Assembly: GCF_000219625.1 (NCBI RefSeq)
Contig: NC_018216.1
Span: 310,001-374,000 of the forward strand
DNA: 64,000 nucleotides
From: Zymoseptoria tritici IPO323
Lineage: Eukaryota > Ascomycota > Dothideomycetes > Mycosphaerellales > Mycosphaerellaceae
Direction: 5' to 3'
Shown here in pieces: positions 42,712 through 54,384 of the stretch (its first letter is position 1; each line of letters begins with the position of its first letter). A model generated the notes under the pieces. That model was given only the letters and a program-made list of their open reading frames with translations, was not told the DNA's origin and ran no database searches. The position numbers were made by a program, and so were the translations under genes.

Positions 42712-44916
42712 CTGCGTTGCTGTCGTCAATGTTTGATACTACAAGTCCTGCGGGAAGAGCCTTACTGTCGATGTTCGGAGAGCGATCTCTGGTTCCGAGA
42801 TTGCGCTGAAGACGCAGTTGTAATCTGAGATGCTGGGGAGGTCTGACTGCTGGTGGGTCGATTGCAAGAACTTCGAAGTGGTTTATATATGTTCGAGCTC
42901 GTTCACATTCCTAGGGAAGAACGAACATTAATCGCTGAGGGAAACCTCAAAGACACAAACAGCGCAGCGTCGTTTGCTCACGAGCTGAAGCTGTACAGCG
43001 AACGGTGTGTGGTTCTACATAGGACTAACGTAAACCCATGGCTTCGTGTGGCTGGGCACTAGTTGGAGCTCTATTCGTCTTGCTTTGATGAAGGGTTGTA
43101 CAGACGACCACGGAGAAGAGCACATCGTTGAACGGCTGTATACTAGTAGAAAATCTCTTTGCAACACCCTCACACAGAACCCTTGTTAGACCATAGCTTC
43201 GAGACGCTGTATACTGGTAGGATATATCTCCGGCTAGCCCATACGCTAATGCACAATTGGATGAAAGACGTCTTTGCAAGCTACGAGGTTCAGGTGAGCG
43301 TCGAAGCAGTTCTTCCTATTAAGCGAGTTGTTACACCTACTCTTACGGTTGCAGAGTGAGCCGAGGAAGTCCGACGCGACGGTCTCCCTATGTGCATCTT
43401 CATCGATCGCTCGGACTTCTTCGTGCTCCCATTAATAAACTCGAAGCTCTCCGTGTAACAATATACAAAGCCAAAAACGCCTTTGCAGCGCCTCGACTTG
43501 CTGAAGCTTTATTCAAGCCTATTCAGAGCCACCTTGGTATCACTTTTGAACTGCCTTCATTAGGAAGCTCTGCTTAATGGCTTTTTACTAGGATGCAGGT
43601 AGTACGGAGCTGCTGTTGTAGTGTAGATCGATCATCTGATCAGCTTCAAAAGGTTCCCCTCCGACCCGGGGGACTTTCCAAGTCTAAGTCTGGGAGAGAA
43701 GAATGTTGCATCCGATGCATAGATGCTACAACAGGTTCAGGGGTACACAGGGGTGCCGTATTAGCGGGAGGGTTGCTACTTGGCTTCGTAAGAGTCTTGT
43801 GTGTCATACCCCTTTGTCTCCACAAGCTTTCCTCGCCGACCCCGGCAGAGAAATTTGTTCTATCCTAAATATATAAAGTGCTTCATGGTCGGGGATAAGC
43901 GGGGGTAAGTGGAGTTGTGCGAGGGTAACATTGCGGGAGTCGTGTCCGCCTGGGTGAAGATATTGTATGCCCGCCCCTTTTACTCACGGACCACCCCCAA
44001 CAAACTTTGTGAGAGGGAAGTCCAGACCCATGCAGAGAGCACGTATCTTGTCGTCGAGGGTAAGCGGGGGTGAGGCATCAAATGAAGTGGGGTGGCGTTC
44101 AGTATGGCAGACATGAGACACGTCTACCCCTACACCCGGAGGACAATTCGAGACGGACTTTGCGAGAGGCAATCATCAATCAAGCTGATAACGACGTCTT
44201 GTGGTGTCGCAGGTGAGCGGGGGTAATCTCGGTAGACGAGGGTCATCGATGCTGTCTCGAACATGATGCGTTCTACATATTCTACCCGTCTCGGCCCTCG
44301 CCAGATGTTGGAAGACGACTCAAGGAGCACTCCTAAGAACCTGCGCGTAGAGCAAGTCTTCCAATTGCGGACATGCGCAAATAAACTCTACAAGAAAGGC
44401 GGGAAAGGTAGCCAACCTGATCCGAATACGGGTGTTGAATAACATTACAAGAGGCAGCGCGAACTCTACAGCTCGACATCCAAAGCCGAACATCATCGGT
44501 CTCAAAGCTTAGGCGAAGATTCGCCGAACATTACCAACAAAGAGGGATAGCAAATATGCATGTATCGCTTGCGTCCATTGTTAGTCAAGGTCCAATTTCT
44601 TCGGACCATCATCACTTTCAGCGACCCCGAAGGGTTCGGCTCCTTACTGGATGTAAAGATTACAGTCCCAGAGGTTCGATATGTATGCGATGGGTTGTTT
44701 CAATCAGCTACCAAGCATATCGAAAATGTTGACATTCACTTACATCGCTTGAATTCGACGGACCGGACGGGCGCTGCCGCTCCTTGCCGGATTTGACATT
44801 CATGAAACATTCCGTTTCGATCTCTGACTTTGCAAGTTCGACATACTTCGCGCAGCATTTAACACGCGAAGCATCGGCTCGAATTGACATTCATCCACAA
44901 CAACCGCCTTTCCAAG
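42712..44916. other. Gene-poor region with degenerate tandem repeats
   Basis: 2.2 kb without a convincing gene. Around 43890, 44060 and 44210 the motif AAGCGGGGGT or GAGCGGGGGT recurs, with similar upstream text (CTTTG-GAGAGG) before the second and third copies, suggesting a decayed repeat of 150-170 bp. A 78-codon plus-strand frame starting near 44560 has no recognisable similarity. Confidence 0.4.
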
Positions 44917-45849
44917 ATGCAGTCCGCCAGCATGGCTTCAGCTTACAGCCCAGCGACAAAGACGACCAGAATCTGGACATACGAAGAGCGTCAGGCGGCT
45001 CACCTGCTTTGTTACCAATTCAGATTGCCAGTGCCAGAGCGCAAGCGCATCTTCGACATCCTGTTCGGGGGTGATAACTCCGGCCGCGCAATACGCTCAC
45101 AAGGGTACGAACATAAACCCAGAGAAGGCGTGAAACGTCATGCAGACTGGGACCGAATCTGCGCAACTCCTCGCACCGTAGAAGACGAGGCGACTCGCGA
45201 CCGATTGATTGACGAAATTCGGCGGTTGAAGGATGAGGGCGCAACTCTCCACACGCCGAGCGGTAGTGGTACTCAGCACACTGCACCACCTACCGCTCCG
45301 TCACACGTCAGTACCACTGGACCCATCGGCGCGTCTGCAGGACTTCTCAACGAGGCCAGCCCAGGAAGTGCAGATGTCTTGAGAAGAGATGATCGAGATG
45401 AAGTGCCGCAACACACCACTGTAGGCGAAGGGAACTCGCAACAACACTTGACGGGCGAAAACCACAACAACTTCGACGACGGCCACCCGTCCGTTGAAGT
45501 GAACACTTCACCAGCAACAGCCATCCTGGCTCACGTGCAACCATCTCCGGCACCAGACACCGCTGTCATCATCCAACACGGTATGCTCTCCGCAGAGATG
45601 ACGCGCTTCGACTTGCAAAGCATGGCCCTCGACCTGCAGCCCGACATCTTTCCCTACATCCACGCACGCGAAGTTGCCGAGACCCTGGTGGGCGGGAGGT
45701 ACGTCTCTTTCCACGATCCCAGTCTTTCGCCGGACGAGCGTGCTGACACCCGCGCTCCTTGGGTGCTTTTGGCTGTCAGCGTTGCGCTCGATCTCAGGAC
45801 ATGGAATCGAGTGTGCATCAGAGAACATTGTCGTGTTTGCTCGAGGTAG
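44917..45849 (+). CDS. Unrecognised fungal protein, paralogue of the gene at 39124
   Basis: Single exon, 310 residues from ATG 44917 (a second ATG at 44932 is possible; upstream in-frame TTG excluded). The N-terminal block IWTYEERQAAHLLCY...RKRIFDILFGGD...RHADWDRI is shared with the protein at 39124-39945. A long Ser/Thr/His/Asn-rich linker follows, then a hydrophobic helix region and a C-terminal REHCRVCSR with the CxxC also found in the paralogue. It is shorter past this CxxC, so the C-terminus may be truncated or spliced on. No signal peptide. Function unknown. Confidence 0.65.
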   Translation: MQSASMASAYSPATKTTRIWTYEERQAAHLLCYQFRLPVPERKRIFDILFGGDNSGRAIRSQGYEHKPREGVKRHADWDRICATPRTVEDEATRDRLIDEIRRLKDEGATLHTPSGSGTQHTAPPTAPSHVSTTGPIGASAGLLNEASPGSADVLRRDDRDEVPQHTTVGEGNSQQHLTGENHNNFDDGHPSVEVNTSPATAILAHVQPSPAPDTAVIIQHGMLSAEMTRFDLQSMALDLQPDIFPYIHAREVAETLVGGRYVSFHDPSLSPDERADTRAPWVLLAVSVALDLRTWNRVCIREHCRVCSR

Positions 45850-47654
45850 ATTGCGGAAGGGTCTGGATCGATCTGGCGGTGAAGGAGAATCGGTAGGTAG
45901 AGCAGCGCGGCGCAAGGAAAAGTTTGAGGAGAGCTCATCGCTGCGCAAGACTCTGCTTGGGACTGGATGAAGCCTTGCGGACAGTGGGGTTCAAGTTCGG
46001 CGAATTTGGCGGATGAAAGTTCTGTGCCGTCGAGAAGCGATGAGTGATCTTGAGAGACACGCACCTCCGTAGGTGGTTTTGCGGTAGGAAGTGGCCCTGA
46101 ACGCGATTGAGAATAGAGTTCATCCGCAGAGCAGCGTTAACGGCGATGCAACAGGGTGTATCGAACTGGTGAAGTTTATGAGACAACGACTTCCTGTTCC
46201 TGTTGATCTTGCCTCGCAGCCCACGACGGAACGGCACTCGTTGCTTCTCTAAAGTCATCACAGCGTGGGATCTGCGACTGCTTGGACAGAATGCTCCAAG
46301 AATGACCTGTTTGAGGATAGCATTGGTAATAGCATGCTTATGTAATTCGACCCCTTTTCAAACGAATTCCCAACCAAAGCTACAACGATCGAACGGCCAC
46401 CATCGCAAAAGTAATCGTCTTTGAGAAGTCAAAAACATTGCTCGAGCCAGCACGAGAAGGCCAGAACCCTCACCAAAAAGTCCTCCAGCGAAGCAAAAGA
46501 ACCATCTCCGTGCAGGAATAGAAGGTGCCCCTTCGTTCCGCCAGATGTTAGAAACCGCCCGAAGGACCGGTTTGCTTATCTCCCGGTGCAGAGCCAGTGC
46601 TAACCGAGATACCGTGGTGGCCCCTGGCTACTAAGCCCGTCGCCCCAACGACTACCGGACCCTCTGTCCGATACCCCAGTGATTGTTTCATATCGACCTA
46701 TCAAGACGGTGGACCGGAGTGCACTGCTGATTGGCTCGAAATGAACAAACACTGTATGGGAGCTAACCTTCTTTTGCAGTTATAATGGTTGTTTGTTGGC
46801 TTGGCGTGACTGTTCGTAGCTCGACCTCGCGTCTCTGTCCTGCTTGCCTTCTTGCCCTCCCAATGGCGTCGTAGTTGTCGCGTCGACCATGTTCTGTACT
46901 GTTCAAGTAGGCGCGTGCTGTGACTTCATCCACAGCTCAGCAAACACGTCTCAACACCCGTCTCATGCTTCTCGATCTCATGCGTCCGCTGTCTTCGATC
47001 GATCGACGCGTCGCACTGCCGCAATCCTTCTCACGGTCGCCTAATGCCACATCGACTGAACATCAGCAGCATCCTTCAGCGGTGTCTCATATCATATTAT
47101 GTTCCTCCATCTCGTGCCCGCCGTTTCCAATTGACCGATGCGTGGCGATGCCCACAGGCCTTCTCGCAGACGCCGACTGCCACATTGATGGAATCTGACA
47201 CCTCTCACGTACAGTGAAGCCGCACAGCGATCATGCGCCCAGAGCGACCATCCGCCCGTGCCGTTCAAGCCAGCCGCAGAGTCTATGCTCAACAGCAAGA
47301 GGAGGCTGCGAGACGCAGGAAATATGGGAACACTCCGAGACGAAGGCAGGCATTTGAACCGGACAGGATGGCAGAAGCTCGAACAGTGGAATCGTCGCCG
47401 TGCATGCGGGTGAATCGGAAGTGATGCGCAGAGGGGTAGCGAAAGGAGGGAGAACTGCAGATGATAATCTTCATCTCCGTCATCTTTGTCGTGCATGCTG
47501 CAATACATAGCTACGTTCTTGCCCATAGTCATTGTCCGTCTCCAGGGATGACCTGTTTGAGAGTGGTACGCATAAGGAATTTAACCCTTTTTTGACCACA
47601 TCAACCGGCAGGGTGCGGATATGATACGGCGACGTTGACCAGGTAGCTATTTAC
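45850..47654. other. Gene-poor region, 1.8 kb
   Basis: No supported gene. A degenerate direct duplication of about 65 bp is seen at roughly 46998-47063 and 47132-47196 (shared GACGCGT/GATGCGT, CCTTCTC and TGCCACAT). Confidence 0.4.
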
Positions 47655-50628
47655 TCACTGCTGCATTGCGACGGGTAGATCATCGTTGGGTGGGAAGCAA
47701 CGGTCTGGATAGTCGACATTGTTTCCCCACCACTCTCTGTCAAAGAAGGGGGCCGGTCAGCGGGCTTGTATGACTTGTCTGACAGAGGGACTTACGGGAA
47801 ACTGAGGCCAGGGACGCTGATTGCGAATGTCTGAAAGACGCCCTGAATTGCAGTACCACAGATCAAGCCAAGGCCAAGGAGGTAATTGTACTTCGTCCAC
47901 CACACGGCATGGTATCTGTACAAGTAACCCATGCTATCGAAAGATCAGCATCGATTCCGAATGTTCCACGAAAATTTGTAAAGCGTACGAGATCAATCCA
48001 AGTATCAAGGAAGGGAATGGGCCGGTCATGGGGCTGACCGGGATTCCGTTCATTCCGTTGAAAAACGTCGGAACGTTCATCCACTCCACGGTGTTCCAGT
48101 GCGGCTTCCAACGCTGAATGAGCCAGGTTGCGAGCACAAGGCCAAAGCCAATGAGGATTCCATAGTAGATGAATGGATATTCCGAGTCAGGCCCGAACAT
48201 TCTCTGCGGTCCTATGACTCCCCAGAGCACGCTCGCCGAGTACCAGGCTCGCGTACCCAGCGCGTTCCAGTTCACGGACTCCTTGTATCCCTTCAGAATG
48301 TCCATATCGACAGTTTTGAAGATCATTCTCATGATGCCATAATTCACAAGGGGTTGTAGAAGCTGTCCGTATAGCTGTCCAATTAGCATGGACGTTTCCG
48401 GAATCTTCATGTAGATTCCCAACTTGAAGCTGGCCAGGAGGCCGATACAGTGACTCAGGATCGGATTGGCATAAGCCATGCACGACATCACGGCCATGGG
48501 ATTGCCGTGGAAGAGGAGTCCGGCAAGCAGATCCGTCAACATCGCGTCGCCCGGGGAGTCGCCTGTGATCGCAACGAGTACGCCTTGCAAACATGTCAGT
48601 TGGTCGGTGCTCTTTGCGGCATGTATGGTCAAGGTCACGCACCATTGGGATATGTGACGATAATGCACATGATGAAGAAGATGACGAAACCCCACCATGG
48701 GAGTTGAAATCCTCCCATGTAAAAGGTCAACATCGACAGCCCGATGGAAAGGACGAGAATGGCGTAGTACCACCAGCGCGGAACCTTGGGATACTTTGCC
48801 ATGAGAGCCAGGTAAGGATCGTTGTACTCAACCAAATCACCCTTCCAGTTGGCTTTGGAAATTCTCCATGCCTCTTGGCCGTAGTATAGAGCCTGCCCGA
48901 ACATCGTTAGAAATATCAGGCCGGTGAAATTCCCCAAACAACTCACAGCAAACATCAAAGAGGCGGCGAATGCGGTGAAGCCGAAGAAGAATCGGAAGAT
49001 GTATGAGGTCGACCACTGGGGGCGCGTTGGTCAGTAGGCTTGTCTGACGTAGACCGGGGACCCAAATGCTCTGTGCGACATACATGCGGCGGACCAACTT
49101 CTTCGAAAGCGGTACCATTAAGTCTCAGCTGAGGCGTGAGGATGTCCGTTGTCGGATATGCGCTACCATTCCCGAGGTAGACTCGCGTGCTCATGGCACC
49201 GTAGCTCAAGCTGTCAAAAGCGTTCGAATAGTACAAGATCGGGTACAGGAACCATCCTGCGAACAGAAGTCCGGAATAGGAAGTAATCGTGACCCAGAGA
49301 GGGAGCTGTCTATGAGCGAGCAAAGTCAGTGTCAATCAATCTGTACTCGGAGTGCTCTGGCGCCCAGTCTGCGACTCAGAGAGACATCCGAGACCGCCAA
49401 TACGACTTACGCAACGTATGGGTCGATCCAATTCCAATCCAGCGTCCACGATAAAATTCCAAAGCCATAGTTTCCCGATCCGAGGACGTAGGCTTTCGCA
49501 TTGCCGTGTCCCATCCAGCAGACCAGGGGCATTGCCGATAATACCGGAATGATCAGCTGCGGAAACCATGTCCACACGAAAATGACACAGGCCGCGATCC
49601 AGAACGCTCTGATGCCTTGCTTTGCTTTCGCCGAGTCCTTGTGCATTCCGTTGAAGAAGGCCACGTATGGAAGCCACAGGGGATAGTAGAACGCTGGAGG
49701 TGAGACCAAATGCTCGCGGAGCAGACCTGCAAGGCCATAGCCGATGAAACCAGATGTCATCAAGTACATGATGTCCTTCGATTGTCAGCGGGAGTCTCAA
49801 TGCGGATACCACTCTTCTGCGACAAACACATACCCAGAACGGCGATGGCTCACGACCATACCAGAGCTGCAGCGCACACAAAGCTTCGAGAGCGTAGGAA
49901 ATTTCTGATGCGACTCCATACGACATGAAGATCATGACGTGTTCCTTGATACGGAAAGGTCCTGGATCTGCGTCAGAATTGGGCAACGCGCGACGGTGAT
50001 TGAACTTCCATCATACCAGGATTCATGGTCCACTTCCACTTGAAGAATTTGAATGTGCGAGTTGGCAAATATTTCGCCATGGTCGCGCCCATGCCCCACG
50101 AGAACAACGCCACTGCAGTTGAAGGCAGAGAGCCGGCGAAGGGTTTGAACTCAAAAATCGTTGCTACAATGTTGCCGATTACTCCCTGTAGGAAACGTTA
50201 GCTGCTCTGGTTTCTGCCCGTAAAAGCATAAGGATACTTACCCAGAAGGTCGTCAAGATCCAGAAACGAAAGGTCAGTACGGGCTCGCTATCGACGAAGA
50301 CCGTCAGTTGTTGTCTCATCGGATGGAAGAGTTGTGTTCACGGCGCATACTCGAAATCATCCTCGAGATCCACAATGCGCGCCACAAGCTGAACAGGATA
50401 GTTCACCAGTCTTGGGTCGGCCAGAACCTCAGCTGCCGCTTTCTCTTCTTGGAGATTGAGCGGTTCGTTGCACGCGTTCTCTTCCGTCTCTTTCACTTCG
50501 TGGACTTCGAGAGTCGACTTGTGCTTCTCTTCAAATCTCGCGAAGCCTTGCCCTTCATGATCTCCTTTCTCCGCGGTGTCGTCGATCTCAGCTACCGCTG
50601 CGTGGACGTCGGTCTCCTTGGAAGCCAT
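47655..50628 (-). CDS. OPT-family oligopeptide transporter
   Basis: Ten exons read on the minus strand: 50342-50628, 50242-50287, 50017-50185, 49834-49967, 49411-49775, 49084-49309, 48643-49015, 47989-48583, 47796-47933, 47655-47736. All introns are 48-101 bp with GT-AG ends, and phases agree at every joint. The product has 804 residues, the usual OPT length. A charged cytosolic N-terminus leads into VARIVDLEDDFEYAPEPVLTFRFW (spliced), the family entry motif. DPGPFRIKEHVM and a series of hydrophobic helices follow (for example GLLFAGWFLYPILYY, ILVLSIGLSMLTFYMGG, GILIGFGLVLATWLI), ending with the family-typical WWTKYNYLLGLGLICG and EWWGNN. It should import small peptides, glutathione or metal chelates by proton coupling at the plasma membrane. 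Substrate cannot be told. Confidence 0.9.
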
Positions 50629-51231
50629 GCTGTCTGTAATTGTAGGTTTTCGATTAGCCAAAGATGCCCAAGAAGAACGGAAACTGCACGGCCGGTTGTG
50701 AAATGGGCGCGTGAGCACATTATTGAATGCATCCAAGTCGTACTCGGCGCCGCTTGCGAACCCAGGTCTGGCACCCCAGCAGGTTCATGAAGCCAATCTG
50801 GCGGTCAAAATTCTCCACCAATGCCAGCGACGCGATCGTATCGACAACGTGCTTTGATACGATAATGGTGACGTCGAGGTGAGAATCTAATCCTTATCTC
50901 GTCGATGCCCCCTGGGCAGGGTCAATGTCGTATTGCCGGGGACTCTTATCGCGATGTTTACGTGTCATCCAAGCGCAGTCGGCAGTTGCAGTTGCAGTTG
51001 CAGGTGAAGTTGGTAGGGTATGGATCCGGTACTCGGATCCCGAGAACCCGGGATGTGGTGAGCACTAAGCCATGCAATCCCCAGTACCCGGAATGTCGTG
51101 ATCCTCTCAAATTTCAATGGGGTCCAACGACCGGGGTAGTGGTCAGTTTTGCGTGCGGAAATCAGCCTGTATGCCGAGAAGATTGTTGTCGATAGACGGA
51201 GACTTCGATTGTGCACTGGCCATACTGTTCC
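50629..51231. other. Promoter region of the OPT transporter
   Basis: 603 bp between the transporter start and the 3' end of UTP21. A short TTGCAG tandem (four copies) lies near 50985-51003, followed by GGATCCGGTACTCGGATCC, an interrupted palindrome. No gene seen. Confidence 0.4.
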
Positions 51232-54200
51232 TCAAACCCTAGCCGCCCTCAAATAGCCCACCAACCCACTAACCCTTCCACCCAACTTCCCCACCCTCCC
51301 CCTCTCCTCCTCAAGCACATCCTGGAAATTTCCCAGCGCATCCCGCAGTCCATCGTCATCCTCATCTTCACCCCCGCCAGGAGAAGCAACAACAACATCC
51401 CCATGCACCCTCAACCACACCCTCACCCAAACCTGCACAGCCTCAAAGTCCCTCCTCTGCTGCAATCGCCGGGTCAAAGCCTGAATGAACAGCGTATGTT
51501 CCTCACTACTCAACGACCGGATCTCAACATCCGCGCGAGCGGGAGAAAGAGACTTGAGGTGTTCGATGAAGACGTTGCATCCGGCGTCGGACTGCTCGAC
51601 GGAGCGCAGTAAGCGGGAAAACTCCGTTTCATCGCCGTCGCCGAGACCGGAGCGGAGGACGCGGGAGCGTTCTAGCTCGAGGGACTCTGCGGCCGCTGTG
51701 CTGCCGTCGCCGGGCTGCAGAAGGGACTGTTGTGCGCCTTGGCGGTCTTGGAGGGATGGGAGGAAGAACGGCGCTTTTTCGGGCTTGGTGGGCGGCGCGA
51801 TGGGGGCGTTGCGTTGCCGGATCAGGTCGAGGTGGAGGAGCGTTTGCCAGCGAGGTCGGGGGATGAGGGACAGGGACTGAAGGGACGAGGTGATGTAGTC
51901 GGTTTCATCGAGAGGAGGGAGCTCGTCGACATCGGCATCGTCGCCAGTCTCGGCGTCAGGGTCGGGGATCAGGGCAAGTAGGTTCTGGCCGGTCTCTCCC
52001 GAAGCTGTTGGCGCAGAGGCCGTGGATGATGCCAGAATAGCGAACAGCTCTTGCGCGGTAATGTGTCGAGTCGGTACGTGTGTGAAGAGCGAGCGGTTGG
52101 TCCAGATGTCCACACCCACGCTGTCGATGCTTGCGGTGGCGAGAAATTCACCCGTGGGCGAGAAGGCTAACGCGGCACAAGTGGCAGATAGGCGGAAGGC
52201 GTCGACGAGATGACCCGTGGGAAGATCCCACAAGAAGACCAAAGGTCCTGCGGAGGCGGCAATCCAGTGACCGTCATCGGAGAAGGTGAAACTTCGGATG
52301 CGAAGGTCATCGACCTCGGGAATTGGCGTTCGAGAGGGACGCAGCTCACGGATGAGCTTTTGAGTCGTAATGTCTACAACGCGGATGCATGTGTCTGTGC
52401 AAGCAAAAGCAGCGAGGTCCGAGCTGCGGTGGAAACGCATGCCGAGGATGCCGATAGAGCTGGACCAGTCGATTTGTGACATCAGCAGTCCGGTGTTGAA
52501 GTCCCAGAATTTGACCTTGCCATCGGCGCCGGCGGAGAGAACTATCTTGTTGAGGCTGTCGACCGCGACACCAACGACTGCAGCGCCATGCTTGCCTTGA
52601 CCACGGTAGAACTTCTGTTTGCCTTCGCCTTCTTCAATCAGGCCGTACTTCACCACATCCAGCTTCAATTGCTTCGCTTGCATTGGCGTCAAACGAGCGG
52701 GGAAGCGTTGTCGGTGAATGCCAGACTGCATGTTGAACATATCAATGCCTCCCTTCTCGGATCCAATGATGCCAAAAGTGCCGCACGGTGACATCGCAAC
52801 CGACGTGACGTTGCCGCCATCTCCCGTCTCGAACGCCCATCTGCCAGCCTTTTTGCGTCCCCAAAACCACGTCCTTGCTTTCTTGTCGTCTTCATGCGCG
52901 GTGAGTACGCTTTCCCATCCCGTTGACGCAGCGACTTCTGCATCAACCTTCTTGCCCTTGCCACCTTGCTGCCAGACTGGGTGCTTGCCAGGTATAGCAC
53001 CCATACCGCCGTCTCGATTGAGGCTGCATGCCATGCCGGTGATGGGAGGACATTTCAGGTCATGGAAAGGATCGCGAGTGCCGGAGAGGAGACCCTGCTT
53101 CTTCGCCTTCTTTACCACAGCACCTTGACTTAGCTCCGTGCTCTGGCCGTCTCTGCGTAGTGACCAAGCCCAGAGACTTCGATCCTTGCTGCCAGACAGC
53201 AGCCACTTCCCAGTGTCGTCCGCTCCATCAGAACCCACAGGTAAGAACTCCAAATCGGTGATGGGTGCGCCATGTCCGCGTCTCTCGTGAAGTATTCGCG
53301 GGACAGGGTTGAAAGGCGTCTCGTCGAAGATCCACGACTTCAAACTGTTGTCCAGGCCGCTAGTGACCAAGATGCCCTGACCAGAAAGGAATTCGACTCT
53401 ACTGGTGCCACCAGGTGTAGTAACCGTCGGCTGCGCATGTGCCGCTCGCAGGACACCTGACTTGCGCCCGCCGTTGTTCAAATCCCAGAGTGTGACATCT
53501 CCAGATGATGTAGAAGCGGTGGCCATCACACCGGCAGTCTGGCCATCCTCCCCTGCACCAAGGCCATCCGTGCGGAAGGAGATGGAAGTGACGGGTGCTC
53601 CAGCGGAAGTGCTGAGCTGAATGACAGTCTGATCGGCTTTGACGTCGTGTATCAGAAGTGGTCCATTCTCGAATGCGATGGCGACGAGAGACAGCGCAGG
53701 AGTAGGTTCAATCGCAGTGACGGCACCATATGCCGTGGAGGGCGGCAAAATGGTGTATACCAGTTTTCCACTCGAGACATTCCAAATCTCAGCACTGCCA
53801 TCTTGTCTTCCCACGATGATTTTGTTCAAGAATGTAGGCAGACTAGAGATACACTTGGTAAAAGGTATCGGCGAAATGCCTCTCAGAGTGGTGTACAGCT
53901 CAAAATTCGTGGTCTTCCACACCAGCAACTGCGTCTCACAGACTCCGATGACCCAAGACCCGAAGATGCATATTGCCTTGACGTTCTCTTCACAGTCGAT
54001 GGGATACTCCAGTTCCACCTCTCGCTTACCTCTCTTGTATACCCAGACGCCTCTTACTGAATCTGCTCCGTCTCCTCCCCATGCAGCGAGCACTTTGTCT
54101 TTCCATGCGGCGGTGGCGGTGATGAGCTGGGGGGTTTGGGGTCGGGTGATGAACACGAGGTTGAGACCACGGCGAAGGTCGTATGTTTGTAGACTCCTTC

Positions 54201-54384
54201 CAACGGATGTTGTGATCTGAAAGGTCGTCTTGCCGAGAGGAATGCTCGTGAACGGTACGGCGGTGGGGGAGATGAGGCCGACGGTTCGGTATGGCGCAAA
54301 GACTCGCGAGGTGCCTGGTGGGCGTGATGATCTCGCAGAGCCATTCTCCAGCTTCTGCCGTTTGGCGATGCGTCCTTCTGCCAT
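51232..54384 (-). CDS. UTP21: U3 snoRNP WD40 protein Utp21
   Basis: Single exon, 1,050 residues from ATG 54384. Two successive WD40 propellers are apparent: N-terminal (about 30-400; blades such as RQDGSAEIWNVSSGKLVY and LSGSKDRSLWAWSL) and second (about 500-770; GADGKVKFWDFNTGLLMSQI, FSDDGHWIAASAGPLVFLWDL, ATASIDSVGVDIWTN). The C-terminal Utp21 domain follows, including RPRWQTLLHLDLIRQRN and the helical tail. Utp21 (WDR36 in animals) belongs to the UTP-B module of the small-subunit processome and is needed for 18S rRNA maturation in the nucleolus. The basic N-terminus (RIAKRQK) fits nuclear import. It is divergent from VIP1 across an 884-bp shared upstream region. Confidence 0.93.
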   Translation of the reverse strand: MAEGRIAKRQKLENGSARSSRPPGTSRVFAPYRTVGLISPTAVPFTSIPLGKTTFQITTSVGRSLQTYDLRRGLNLVFITRPQTPQLITATAAWKDKVLAAWGGDGADSVRGVWVYKRGKREVELEYPIDCEENVKAICIFGSWVIGVCETQLLVWKTTNFELYTTLRGISPIPFTKCISSLPTFLNKIIVGRQDGSAEIWNVSSGKLVYTILPPSTAYGAVTAIEPTPALSLVAIAFENGPLLIHDVKADQTVIQLSTSAGAPVTSISFRTDGLGAGEDGQTAGVMATASTSSGDVTLWDLNNGGRKSGVLRAAHAQPTVTTPGGTSRVEFLSGQGILVTSGLDNSLKSWIFDETPFNPVPRILHERRGHGAPITDLEFLPVGSDGADDTGKWLLSGSKDRSLWAWSLRRDGQSTELSQGAVVKKAKKQGLLSGTRDPFHDLKCPPITGMACSLNRDGGMGAIPGKHPVWQQGGKGKKVDAEVAASTGWESVLTAHEDDKKARTWFWGRKKAGRWAFETGDGGNVTSVAMSPCGTFGIIGSEKGGIDMFNMQSGIHRQRFPARLTPMQAKQLKLDVVKYGLIEEGEGKQKFYRGQGKHGAAVVGVAVDSLNKIVLSAGADGKVKFWDFNTGLLMSQIDWSSSIGILGMRFHRSSDLAAFACTDTCIRVVDITTQKLIRELRPSRTPIPEVDDLRIRSFTFSDDGHWIAASAGPLVFLWDLPTGHLVDAFRLSATCAALAFSPTGEFLATASIDSVGVDIWTNRSLFTHVPTRHITAQELFAILASSTASAPTASGETGQNLLALIPDPDAETGDDADVDELPPLDETDYITSSLQSLSLIPRPRWQTLLHLDLIRQRNAPIAPPTKPEKAPFFLPSLQDRQGAQQSLLQPGDGSTAAAESLELERSRVLRSGLGDGDETEFSRLLRSVEQSDAGCNVFIEHLKSLSPARADVEIRSLSSEEHTLFIQALTRRLQQRRDFEAVQVWVRVWLRVHGDVVVASPGGGEDEDDDGLRDALGNFQDVLEEERGRVGKLGGRVSGLVGYLRAARV

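Noticed and set aside
44560..44796. 78-codon plus-strand frame with an ATG
   Set aside because: No recognisable motif, no splice context and decayed repeats around it; not enough support for a gene.
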